A stretch of DNA of 36,986 nucleotides from a virus. A program made the position numbers and the translations under genes. Location: positions 1-36,986 of the IMG/VR virus record IMGVR_UViG_3300010403_000440. One strand, 5' to 3'. Numbering within the stretch: position 1 is the first letter of the stretch; every line of letters begins with the position of its first letter. The notes under the pieces were generated by a model that saw only the letters and a list, made by a program, of their open reading frames with translations, had not been told where the DNA came from and did no database searches. This document shows, piece by piece, positions 6,468 to 14,290 of this stretch.

Positions 6468-6892
6468 CAGAGCGATGTACCAGCGACCCGCACGACGGGC
6501 CAAGCCAATTCGCCGCGCACCGACGAGAACTCGGCACGCAGGTCGGGCCGCGCGACCAGGCTTCGCGCCGATGTCGGGCTGTCGGCAGCGGCGACGGCAG
6601 CGGCGAGCACGCACCGGCCCAGGTCGCTGCGGATCACAGCGAGGTCGGCTCGCATCTTGGTCTTGTCGACGGTGCCATCGCCTGCGATCCAGGTCTTGAC
6701 CTGGGCGATGCCGAGCGGAACGAGGTCGACCATGGCCTGCGCCAGGTCCGCGGCTTCGCAGTCGAGCAGCGCGACCACGCCGGCACCTGTCCGCTGGCGC
6801 GCCGAGCACGACACGGTTCCGATGGCGAGCACGATGGCGCAGCCCATCGCCGCGTACGCGATCGTGCGTGCGATCCGGTCGAATACGCTCAC
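6467..6892 (-). CDS. membrane-anchored or lipoprotein-like lysis-block protein, 141 aa
   Basis: GTG 6892 overlaps the holin-like gene stop. The N-terminal 30 residues form a hydrophobic export segment (IAYAAMGCAIVLAIGTVSC) ending in Cys29; TVSC is close to but not a canonical lipobox. The remainder is helical, predicted to be exported, with Cys45 and Cys94. In this place, between a holin-like protein and an amidase, an outer-membrane spanin subunit is a reasonable guess, with the TM/coiled-coil protein upstream as its possible inner-membrane partner. It lacks the Pro-rich sequence typical of Rz1, so the spanin idea is tentative. Confidence 0.55.
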   Translation of the reverse strand: MSVFDRIARTIAYAAMGCAIVLAIGTVSCSARQRTGAGVVALLDCEAADLAQAMVDLVPLGIAQVKTWIAGDGTVDKTKMRADLAVIRSDLGRCVLAAAVAAADSPTSARSLVARPDLRAEFSSVRGELAWPVVRVAGTSL

Positions 6893-7206
6893 GGCTTCAC
6901 CGCCCTGATCGCGGTCGAGACGTCGTCGCGTGTCGCCTTGGGGGCTGCGCCGATGAACTCGAGGACCTTGTCGATCTTGTCGACAAGCTCGTCGTCGAGA
7001 TGGGTCTTGGTGCGCGGCGCGACGATGTGCAGGATCATCGAGAACGTGCCCAGCACGCCGCCGACGATACCGAGCACCTCGGCCCATCCGATGCCTTGAG
7101 GGCCGCCTGCAGCCTCGGCTTGCCCCGCGGCGTAGGCGATGTCTCCGAGCATGGCGATGCCGGCGACCCCAGCGATGAACGCGAACACGATGCTTGCTGT
7201 CCTCAT
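6889..7206 (-). CDS. putative holin with two membrane segments, 105 aa
   Basis: ATG 7206 overlaps the preceding stop (ATGA). Two hydrophobic segments, about residues 5-27 (SIVFAFIAGVAGIAMLGD) and 43-65 (AEVLGIVGGVLGTFSMILH), are joined by a short Gly/Ala/Gln-rich loop. A charged helical C-terminal tail follows (DDELVDKIDKVLEFIG). The size, two-TM topology and position two genes before the amidase fit a class II-like holin, which would form holes in the inner membrane and time lysis. No family-specific motif was recognised, so the call rests on topology and context. Confidence 0.62.
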   Translation of the reverse strand: MRTASIVFAFIAGVAGIAMLGDIAYAAGQAEAAGGPQGIGWAEVLGIVGGVLGTFSMILHIVAPRTKTHLDDELVDKIDKVLEFIGAAPKATRDDVSTAIRAVKP

Positions 7207-7727
7207 GGCTCTGTCCTATCTCGATTCTGGTACGGTTGCATGCGCCGCAGCGCCTCGATGTCCTGTTCGTTGCGCTGAATGCGCATCTGGATGGACTGCT
7301 CCTCGCCGCCGCGCGTGTACAGCCACTTCGCCGCCCCGCCGACGCCGCCGAGCACGAGCGTGATGAGCGCTCCTGCCACGACTCGGGCCTGTTTGACCTG
7401 GCGCTTCAGTTTCGCGACGTCGCGCACAAGCCGCTGGGTCGCGTCGCGGGGCGGCCGGTCCAGGAGCTCGCGCAGCTCCTTGGCTTGCTTGGATCGCTCC
7501 GAGGTCTGCTCCTCGCGAACGCGGCGGATCAACGCGGAGATGCGCGCGTCGAACTCCGCCGCGGTGAGCGCGCTGTCCGGGTCCCGGCCGTGCCTCCGCG
7601 CCGCCTCCGCGCCGCGGTCGAGCTGGCGCGCCGTGACCGGGACGTCGAACGTCGACGACGTCTCCTGCGTGTCCTCGTCGTCGGGCACGCGCCGGTCCCA
7701 TGTCGGGGTCACGTTGTCGTCGTTCAC
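7203..7727 (-). CDS. TM protein flanked by coiled coils, lysis block, 174 aa
   Basis: GTG 7727 overlaps the upstream stop (GTGA). Residues 1-30 are polar and acidic. Residues 55-112 are a long charged helix with heptad-like spacing (FDARISALIRRVREEQ ... LVRDVAKLKRQVKQ). Residues 116-134 are a membrane segment (VVAGALITLVLGGVGGAAK). Residues 143-165 are another short helix. The layout resembles small phage membrane proteins encoded beside holins. It could be an inner-membrane spanin, an antiholin or a holin-like factor; the sequence does not decide. It is the first gene of the lysis block. Confidence 0.55.
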   Translation of the reverse strand: MNDDNVTPTWDRRVPDDEDTQETSSTFDVPVTARQLDRGAEAARRHGRDPDSALTAAEFDARISALIRRVREEQTSERSKQAKELRELLDRPPRDATQRLVRDVAKLKRQVKQARVVAGALITLVLGGVGGAAKWLYTRGGEEQSIQMRIQRNEQDIEALRRMQPYQNRDRTEP

Positions 7728-9142
7728 GGCAGGGTCACGGGCAATGACGGGACGCCGCACGACCCAGCGGTCCAGCTGTTGTAGACCAGCGTCAGCGGCC
7801 CGGTGATACCGGCGAGCTCGCCACAGCGCAGACCCGTCGCGGTCGATGTGTTCCATGCCGCGTGCACCGCTCCGATGCCCTGCCTGTTCGCCGCGCCGCT
7901 CACGTACACCGTCGCGGTCAGCGGCCCGGTGAAGCGGTTGCCTACGATGCTCACGCGCTCGACGACGGTACCGCTCGCCCCGCCCGAGCCGAGCCCGCGC
8001 ACCCCGAACGCGGCCTGGGTCGGCGCGGCGGTGTACTGCACATCGTTGTCGTCGAAGCGCAGCCCGGTCATGCCTTCGACGCTGAGCACGTCGGACGGGG
8101 TCTGCTGCTCTATGAGGTTGTGAACGATGCGCACGTCGCGGCTCTGCGCCGTGCCGTGCGGCCCGATATGGATGACTGGCGCAGTGAGCTGCATGGCCAT
8201 GCGCCGGATCGTGTTGTCGGCGATGGTCAGGTCATTGCTCGCCTTGATCGCTTCGATGACCGCAGCTGTGGTGACTCCGCTGTTCTGCTCGATCACGTTG
8301 CGCACCAGCGCGCAGTTCGTGCACGAGTACAAGTACACGCCGCGCGCCAGGACGTTGCCGGTCACGACCGCATCATCGACCAGATCCAGCGCGATGGCCG
8401 TGCCGCCCTGGTTTAGTGGCGAGCCGGAGAACGTGTTGTTCGCGATGAGCCACTGCGAACTCGCCCCGCTGCCCTCGCTGTTGATGTCCAGGTCGCCCGT
8501 GCTCATAAACCGAACGCGCTCGACGGTCAGCCCGACCACACCGCTGTGAGCCTGCACGCCGCCGCGGTCGCAGTGCTCGAGCACGGAGTCGCGCACCACG
8601 ACGTCGCGCACCAGCGACCCGGGATAGCCGACGAGGTCGATGCAGTCCCCGCCCGGCAAGGCGCCGCGGATCGGGTGGTCGATGGTCACGTCGTGGACCG
8701 CGATACCCTGCGCTGGCCCGGTGACATGGATGGCGTGGGCCTGCTCCACGGTCCCGACCAACGCTCCGGTCTCGATGCGCAGGTCATGGACGCTGCCGCC
8801 CGTGACCTCGACGCCGCGCCAGTCCTGCGCCATCGCGTCGCCGCGGAACCGCAGCGTGGTCAGCGCCGCCCCGGCCCCGCACAGCTCTTGGCCCGCGGCC
8901 ACGGTCAGCATGTTGTACCTGCGCCGACCCTGCGCCGGCTGCGGTGGCGTGTCGATGTCGTGCACGCCTGGACCGAGGCAGCACCGGGCCGTGATGGCGC
9001 TCTGCACTGCCGCGGTGTCGTCGATGTCGTCGCCCGGGGTGGCAGTGCTGCACGACGGCAGCTGGACCGCGGACCTGATCGAGTCGGTCGGAGTTGTGGC
9101 GCACGCGGCGAGGCAAAGAGCGAGCAAGGTCTTTATGTCCAT
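7724..9142 (-). CDS. pectate-lyase-like beta-helix protein with lipoprotein signal, 472 aa
   Basis: Start ATG 9142 gives MDIKTLLALCLAAC, a short charged n-region, hydrophobic core and canonical lipobox L-A-A-C with Cys14. After a Thr/Pro linker, a DDTAAVQSAI motif introduces a right-handed beta-helix. Later repeats of the type 'v.g.gh.V.dn.h' (VERVRFMSTGD, IANNTFSGS, VVTGNVLARG, IVHNLIEQQ) continue to about residue 430. Several Cys residues (C31, C55-C56, C68 region) would be exported. Such folds bind or cut polysaccharide, as in phage tailspikes. A lipoprotein signal is unexpected for a virion part: the protein could instead be displayed on the infected cell, or the signal may be spurious. 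It overlaps the upstream gene by 10 bp. Confidence 0.75.
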   Translation of the reverse strand: MDIKTLLALCLAACATTPTDSIRSAVQLPSCSTATPGDDIDDTAAVQSAITARCCLGPGVHDIDTPPQPAQGRRRYNMLTVAAGQELCGAGAALTTLRFRGDAMAQDWRGVEVTGGSVHDLRIETGALVGTVEQAHAIHVTGPAQGIAVHDVTIDHPIRGALPGGDCIDLVGYPGSLVRDVVVRDSVLEHCDRGGVQAHSGVVGLTVERVRFMSTGDLDINSEGSGASSQWLIANNTFSGSPLNQGGTAIALDLVDDAVVTGNVLARGVYLYSCTNCALVRNVIEQNSGVTTAAVIEAIKASNDLTIADNTIRRMAMQLTAPVIHIGPHGTAQSRDVRIVHNLIEQQTPSDVLSVEGMTGLRFDDNDVQYTAAPTQAAFGVRGLGSGGASGTVVERVSIVGNRFTGPLTATVYVSGAANRQGIGAVHAAWNTSTATGLRCGELAGITGPLTLVYNSWTAGSCGVPSLPVTLP

Positions 9143-9960
9143 GGGATGGTCCAGCCGAGGGTTTGGAGTAGGGTCTTGATCTGCGCGTCCGACATCTCGG
9201 CCGCGCTTCCGGTCCACATCGCGCTGTAGAGCAACCCCATCGCCGGCGTCGTGCCGCTCGACGAGCCCCAGCCGATGCTCACGCCGCTGTACGTGCCCTG
9301 GGTCCCCGCGATCTTCTCTTGGTCCGAGTAGACCTTGGCCGTGTTCGCGGTGCGGTTCACGCACGCGATGATAGGCCGGGTCGCGTTGACCGGGTTGGCC
9401 GTGCCGCTCACCGTCGAGCCGCCCGCGCCGCCTGTCACGCACTGCAGGCGCGGCGTTGTGCTGAACTGGACGATCGCACCTGTGGTCCCGTCGAGGTGCG
9501 CGAGTCGCCGGTTCGCCGCGGGCGCCGCGGCTGGCATGGTCACGATGCCATAGAGCAACACCGACGTGGTCTGCACATCGGGCACGGTCGCGTTGTTCTG
9601 CGCGTTGTGGTTCGAACTCGCGTCGGGCACGGTGATCGCTAGCCTGGTCCAGCCCGTCGTGGCCTGGCGGTACGCGTAGCTTGCCCCGGCCACGGTGAGC
9701 GTGTTCGCGCCGATCGAGTCGGCGAGGTTGCCGCTCGCCTCCTGGCACAGCCACAGCGCCGCGGGGTTGCCGGTCGCGATGCCGGCCACGGCCATGGTCA
9801 CGGTCCACTCCGCGGCCGATGCGGGCACGTAGACCGACGAGGTCGCGTCCCGCGTCACGCCGGACATTGAGCTCGATCCGGTAGTGATCGCGTCGGCGCT
9901 GATGCCCGCGGCGAGGCCGGCGCGCGCACCCGCGGCGAGCCCTGCACGGATCCCGATCAC
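9133..9960 (-). CDS. LamG/concanavalin-like virion protein, 275 aa
   Basis: GTG 9960 overlaps the preceding stop (GTGA). The N-terminus is a Gly/Ala repeat-like stretch (IRAGLAAGARAGLAAGIS). The middle has ALWLCQEASGNLADSIGANTLT, the opening of LamG/concanavalin-like jelly-roll domains ('h.lde.sGn..Ds.g...l'), followed by strands and, at the end, LLYSAMWTGSAAEMSDAQI, a usual closing segment of these domains. Such domains in phages bind carbohydrate on tail fibres or capsid decorations. It lies between a beta-rich virion protein and the beta-helix lipoprotein, in an apparent host-surface recognition cluster. Confidence 0.68.
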   Translation of the reverse strand: MIGIRAGLAAGARAGLAAGISADAITTGSSSMSGVTRDATSSVYVPASAAEWTVTMAVAGIATGNPAALWLCQEASGNLADSIGANTLTVAGASYAYRQATTGWTRLAITVPDASSNHNAQNNATVPDVQTTSVLLYGIVTMPAAAPAANRRLAHLDGTTGAIVQFSTTPRLQCVTGGAGGSTVSGTANPVNATRPIIACVNRTANTAKVYSDQEKIAGTQGTYSGVSIGWGSSSGTTPAMGLLYSAMWTGSAAEMSDAQIKTLLQTLGWTIPWT

Positions 9961-10493
9961 GAACCGACCTTGCCGTGCACGCCGACGCGCACCACGCCGC
10001 CCGTGCCGGCCACGACGATCTTGACCCGGGCGCGCCGCGCACCGAAGTTGCCGAGGTCGAACTCGCACCCGCCAGCTGAGCCACCCGCGACGGTGACCGT
10101 CATCGTGGACGGGGTCTGCGTCCCGCCCGTGACCGGCACGTACGCCGTGGTCGGGTTCTGCAAGAGCCAGTACCCGGCCGTCGCATCGAAGTCGGACAGG
10201 AGCGTGGGCCCGCGCCCATCTCCGGGGCTGCTCGTGGCCGGAAAGATGGTCGTCTCGATCTGCACCGAGGTCAGGACGATCGCCGCGTCCCACCGGACCT
10301 GCACCGTGTTGAGCGCGCACTCGGCCGTGGCCGCTGCCTTGGGCGCGCCGAGAGGGAAGTAGTACGTCGTGCCGGACGTGAGCGTGCAGCCCAGCGCGGT
10401 AAGCGTCGTGCTGTTGGTGTTCGGCAAGACCTGGACACCAGCCGCGGTGTACCCGAACAGGTTGGATGAGTCGATGCGGTTGTAGTCGGTCAT
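9957..10493 (-). CDS. beta-rich virion-associated protein, 178 aa
   Basis: ATG 10493 overlaps the previous TAA (TAATG). The product is Thr/Gly/Ser-rich with alternating hydrophobic strands (TTYYFPLGAP, VQVRWDAAIVLTSVQIETTIFPAT, MTVTVAGGS). The end is ARVKIVVAGTGGVVRVGVHGK. There is no signal peptide. It resembles small beta-sandwich virion proteins encoded next to tail or fibre genes. Specific function not recognised. Confidence 0.6.
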   Translation of the reverse strand: MTDYNRIDSSNLFGYTAAGVQVLPNTNSTTLTALGCTLTSGTTYYFPLGAPKAAATAECALNTVQVRWDAAIVLTSVQIETTIFPATSSPGDGRGPTLLSDFDATAGYWLLQNPTTAYVPVTGGTQTPSTMTVTVAGGSAGGCEFDLGNFGARRARVKIVVAGTGGVVRVGVHGKVGS

Positions 10494-13400
10494 TACCTTG
10501 CTCCTCGCTCTTGGGCCGGTGTCGGCGTGTCGAGTGACTTCTTGATCGATCCGAACGCCGCGATCGGCTTCGGCGCCTGCGTCCCCGAGTTCGTGCCTGG
10601 CTCGTCGGTGAAGTGCCCTTGCAGCACGCCCAGGATGCGCGGGTCCATGGCCGGGGCGACGGGCTTACCGCTCAGCATTGACAACGAGAGCCGCCGTTCG
10701 TACGGCAGTTTCGCGCGCAGCGTCGCGAGCCTGGGCATGATCTCGCCCTGGACCCAATCCTCGAGGATCTCCGGCGCGGTCGCGCGCATCGCCTGCACGT
10801 CCTCGGTCGTTACCGCGCCGTGGATAGCACGGTCGATGACGCTGTATGGGTCGTCCGCCGCGGCGGCCTTGCGCGCCCAGCTGCGCATCGCCATGTCGGA
10901 CGGTCGCCACGAGTCCGGCCCGACTTGCGTCGAGAACGCGTCCGGGCGCTTGGGCATCTGAGACGCGAGCCACTCGAGTCGGCGCGCCGCATTCTCCTCG
11001 ATCCGGTCCGCGGCGATCGCGTCGGTCACGCGCAACCCGTCGAGGCGCGTCGCCATGCGAGCGCGAGCCGCGGGCTTGAGCTGGATCGTCCCGTCGGGCA
11101 TGGCGTGGACCTGGTCCTTGATCTCCTCGGTCCTGGCCTTGTACAGCTCAGGCAGCGTCGTCGCGTCCGGGCTGCGCTCCTTGTCCGAGTAGCGGAGCGC
11201 GGCGAGCGCCTTGGTGGCTACGATCGGCGCGTACGGCGCGGCCTTGCCTGCGCCCTTCGAGCCCACATCCAGGAATGCCGACGCGGCTTTCGCGCCACGG
11301 TCAGCGGCGAACTCGGACGCGCGCTTGACCATGCCGAGCGCCTGCGTGCCGCGCGCCGCGACGTACCCGACCGGACCTCCGAGGCCAGCCGCGACGCCGA
11401 GCATCGCCCCACCGATCCCGCCGGACGGCTCCTCCTTGGGCGGAAGCGGAGGGGCGGTGCGCGTGCCCAGGTTGGCGATCGCATCGTCGATCGCGTCGAG
11501 TCGAGCCGAGGCTGGTGCGGTCTTGAGCTCGTCGATCGCGCGCTGCAGCTGCCGGTTCCGCGTCAGCATGTCGTGCACGCGGTCGAACCCCGCCAGCTCC
11601 TTCGGAGGTGGCACATCGGCACCCTTGACGATGCCATCGAGGTCGAGTGGCGGCACGGACGGGGTGGCCGGCTTGGTGTGCGCGGACTCCATGGCGCGCG
11701 GCGCGACGTGCACATCATCCGCGGTCGGCTCGATGCCGGTCGACCACTTCACCTTGATCGGCTTGTCGAGCTCGATCGCCGCGTCGAGCCTGTGTCGGCC
11801 ATTCGTGACCGTGATCTTGCCGGACGGGGTGACGTTGAGCTGGACGGCTTCGCGCTGGCCCTCCTGCATTGCCTTGCGCGCGTTGGCCACGCGGACCTCG
11901 TCCACCCCACCGCCCGGCGGCTCGAAGTAGCCACGCCCGGCAATGGTGCGAGCTGGCAGCGTCTGCTCGGCGTAGTCCACACCGCCCTTGTCGAGCCTCG
12001 CCCTGAGGCTCTCGTAGCTCGGCACGTCGCGGCCCATCGACCCGGCCTTGAACGCCTGCTCACCCTTCGACCCGAGCCGGTACACGTACGGAACGGGGAG
12101 CTCATTGAACTGGTTCGCGGTCCAGTCGATCACGGTGCCGTCGTCGGTTACGCTGACCTGGTGGTAGAAATCCTCCTTGGGGATCTCGAGCTCCACCATG
12201 CGCCGCTTGTACTCGGCGCGGAGTTCGAGCACCTGCTTCTTCGTCATGTGGTAGTCGCGTTTCAGCTCCTTGAGGCCATCGGTCCCACTGATGTCGAACC
12301 TGTGGCTCGTCAGCACGTCATCGAGCCCGTACTTGGTGCGAAACTCCTGCTCAGCCGTGTCGCCCATGCCGTCCACGTCCTCGGCGATGTGGAATCGCTT
12401 CCTCTTCGCGATCTGGGTGTAGTCGTCGATTGCGTCGGCCAGCCGCGGATTGCTCTCGCGGATCTCTTGCACCAGCGCGTTGCTCTCGTGCGTCGCCTCG
12501 GCGAGGCGGACCTTGGCCGCCGCGCTCGGTGGCGTGGTCGGCCCATCCGGCAGCGGTACCGCCGTCTCCACCGCCTGCACCGGCTGCCCCGTGTCGTGGA
12601 TGAAGTGGAAGTCCCCGAAGTCGTCGCCGACATGCGACCGCTCGATCATCTTCGGATCGAACATGTCCACGAGGTCGGCGCGCGACAGGTTGACCTTCTC
12701 GTCACGCAGCGCCTTGAGTAGCGCGGCTTTGTTCTCGGGCACGGTCCAGTCAACTCCGAGGCTACCCAGCCACCGCTCCTCGTGGCCCGGCGCCATGGCT
12801 TCGCCCTGCGAGCGCATGCGCCGCAGGATGAAGTTCTCATCGGTCTCGCCCTTGGCCTTGAGCTCGGAGATACGCTTGCCGGGCGCGTACGGCTCGGGCG
12901 CCGGAGCGGCCGGAACAGCCTCGGCGGTGGGGGCTCGCTCCGGTGCAGCGCGAGGCGTGGACCGCTCCTTGGCCACGGACTGCGCCATCATAGCCTTGCG
13001 CTCGGCCATCGCCGCGTCCACGACCGGCGCGTACTGCGGGTAACGCTTCGCGAACTCGCGCGCGATGATCTCGTCGACGACCGGCGAGTCGGGGCGGAGT
13101 GCCCCGGGACCAACGGTGTAGCCCTCGATCTTGCCGGCCAGCAGATCCTCGCGGATCTTGGCCGGCGCCGCGGCGACCTCGGCTTTGTATGCGGCGATGT
13201 TGCGCGGCTCGGCCTCGGCGAGGGTCTCGAGCGCCTGGCGCTCGGCGCGGAGCGCCTTGGCCGCGACCTCGGGGTCCTGTGCCAGGCCAACCTTGTCGTC
13301 GAGTAGGCTGCGGATCTTGCGGTCCTGGTTGAAGACCACCTTCGCCGCTTCGCGCGTGTACTTGTCCGCGTCGCGATCCGCGACACCGGCCAACCAGTCC

Positions 13401-14290
13401 TTGGCCGCTTCGCGCTCGCGGTGCGCGGCCTCGATGTCCTGCACGAACTGCTCGCGTGCGGGCTGGCGCGCCTCGTTGATGTTGTCGACCTCCCTGGTGC
13501 GGACCTCCTTGAGGCCCCTGCGGTCCATCGCGCCGAGATCGGAGTCAGGTCCAACCGGCAGAGCGCGCTCGTCGGCGAGCAGGTCGTCGATCGCCTTCAC
13601 CGCGCCAGGCTCCGACCTGCTCGATGCCTGCTTGATCCGCCAGTCGTCAATGGCCTGCTTTGCGCGTCCCAGCCCGATCTCGGCGCCCTTGGCGAGCGCT
13701 CCACCCGCCGCGCCGAGTCCTGCGCCGAACAGCGCGTTCGACGAAAGCACGCTCGCCGCGCGCTCCATGGTCAGCTTGTCATCGCTCAGCGCGAGCTCCG
13801 ACACGCCGGTCCCGGCTCCGAACAGAGCGCCCTCTGCCGCGCCGCCGACTGCCGCGCCGCCGACGCGGCCGAGCGACTCCTCGGCGCCGGTTGCCACGGC
13901 GCGACCGGCTCGAGCCGCGAGCGATGCCGGCGCAGAACCGCCGCCGGATACGACAGCCGGAAGCAGGGCCCCCGCGAACTCGGAGCCAAACGACAGCCCG
14001 GGATTCTCCTCGCGATACCCACTCAGATCTGCCGCGGCCTGGTCACCTCCGATGGCGCGAGCTGCGATATCGGACAGGCCGAGCGATGCTCCACGCGCCA
14101 ATCCGGCCCCGGTGGCCTTGAGCGCGCCGGATGCGCCGCCGTAGTCAGCCTCTCGCGCCGCGCGGGTCGACGCGGCTAACACGTCGGCATGCTGCGGGAC
14201 GCGCCATCCCGAGATCAGCGCATCATTGACGCTTGCCTCGGGGACTTCGTGGGCCTGCCCATCGGTGTCGAGAAGGATAGTTGGCGGCAC
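10493..14290 (-). CDS. very large internal virion-like protein with ParB-like patch, 1265 aa
   Basis: Starts GTG 14290, with GGAGGG upstream. The first 230 residues contain Gly/Ala-rich hydrophobic segments (LKATGAGLARGASLGLSD, AAVGGAAEGALFGAGTG, ALFGAGLGAAGGALAKG) of the kind found in podovirus ejection proteins. Long charged helices follow (to about residue 480), then a globular region about 600-870 with GKITVTNGRHRLDAAIEL near residue 825. This resembles the G-x-h-x-h-x-x-G-x-H-R-x-x-A segment of ParB/Srx-like domains. A second Gly-rich segment precedes the C-terminus. In T7-like phages proteins of this size and position are ejected into the host and help DNA entry. The ejection role is inferred from length, place and composition. 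Confidence 0.65.
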   Translation of the reverse strand: MPPTILLDTDGQAHEVPEASVNDALISGWRVPQHADVLAASTRAAREADYGGASGALKATGAGLARGASLGLSDIAARAIGGDQAAADLSGYREENPGLSFGSEFAGALLPAVVSGGGSAPASLAARAGRAVATGAEESLGRVGGAAVGGAAEGALFGAGTGVSELALSDDKLTMERAASVLSSNALFGAGLGAAGGALAKGAEIGLGRAKQAIDDWRIKQASSRSEPGAVKAIDDLLADERALPVGPDSDLGAMDRRGLKEVRTREVDNINEARQPAREQFVQDIEAAHREREAAKDWLAGVADRDADKYTREAAKVVFNQDRKIRSLLDDKVGLAQDPEVAAKALRAERQALETLAEAEPRNIAAYKAEVAAAPAKIREDLLAGKIEGYTVGPGALRPDSPVVDEIIAREFAKRYPQYAPVVDAAMAERKAMMAQSVAKERSTPRAAPERAPTAEAVPAAPAPEPYAPGKRISELKAKGETDENFILRRMRSQGEAMAPGHEERWLGSLGVDWTVPENKAALLKALRDEKVNLSRADLVDMFDPKMIERSHVGDDFGDFHFIHDTGQPVQAVETAVPLPDGPTTPPSAAAKVRLAEATHESNALVQEIRESNPRLADAIDDYTQIAKRKRFHIAEDVDGMGDTAEQEFRTKYGLDDVLTSHRFDISGTDGLKELKRDYHMTKKQVLELRAEYKRRMVELEIPKEDFYHQVSVTDDGTVIDWTANQFNELPVPYVYRLGSKGEQAFKAGSMGRDVPSYESLRARLDKGGVDYAEQTLPARTIAGRGYFEPPGGGVDEVRVANARKAMQEGQREAVQLNVTPSGKITVTNGRHRLDAAIELDKPIKVKWSTGIEPTADDVHVAPRAMESAHTKPATPSVPPLDLDGIVKGADVPPPKELAGFDRVHDMLTRNRQLQRAIDELKTAPASARLDAIDDAIANLGTRTAPPLPPKEEPSGGIGGAMLGVAAGLGGPVGYVAARGTQALGMVKRASEFAADRGAKAASAFLDVGSKGAGKAAPYAPIVATKALAALRYSDKERSPDATTLPELYKARTEEIKDQVHAMPDGTIQLKPAARARMATRLDGLRVTDAIAADRIEENAARRLEWLASQMPKRPDAFSTQVGPDSWRPSDMAMRSWARKAAAADDPYSVIDRAIHGAVTTEDVQAMRATAPEILEDWVQGEIMPRLATLRAKLPYERRLSLSMLSGKPVAPAMDPRILGVLQGHFTDEPGTNSGTQAPKPIAAFGSIKKSLDTPTPAQERGAR

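Noticed and set aside
10820-12721. Long + strand open frame of over 600 codons
   Set aside because: Arg/Val/Leu-biased composition typical of the antisense of a high-GC gene; it is the shadow of the 1265-aa virion protein.
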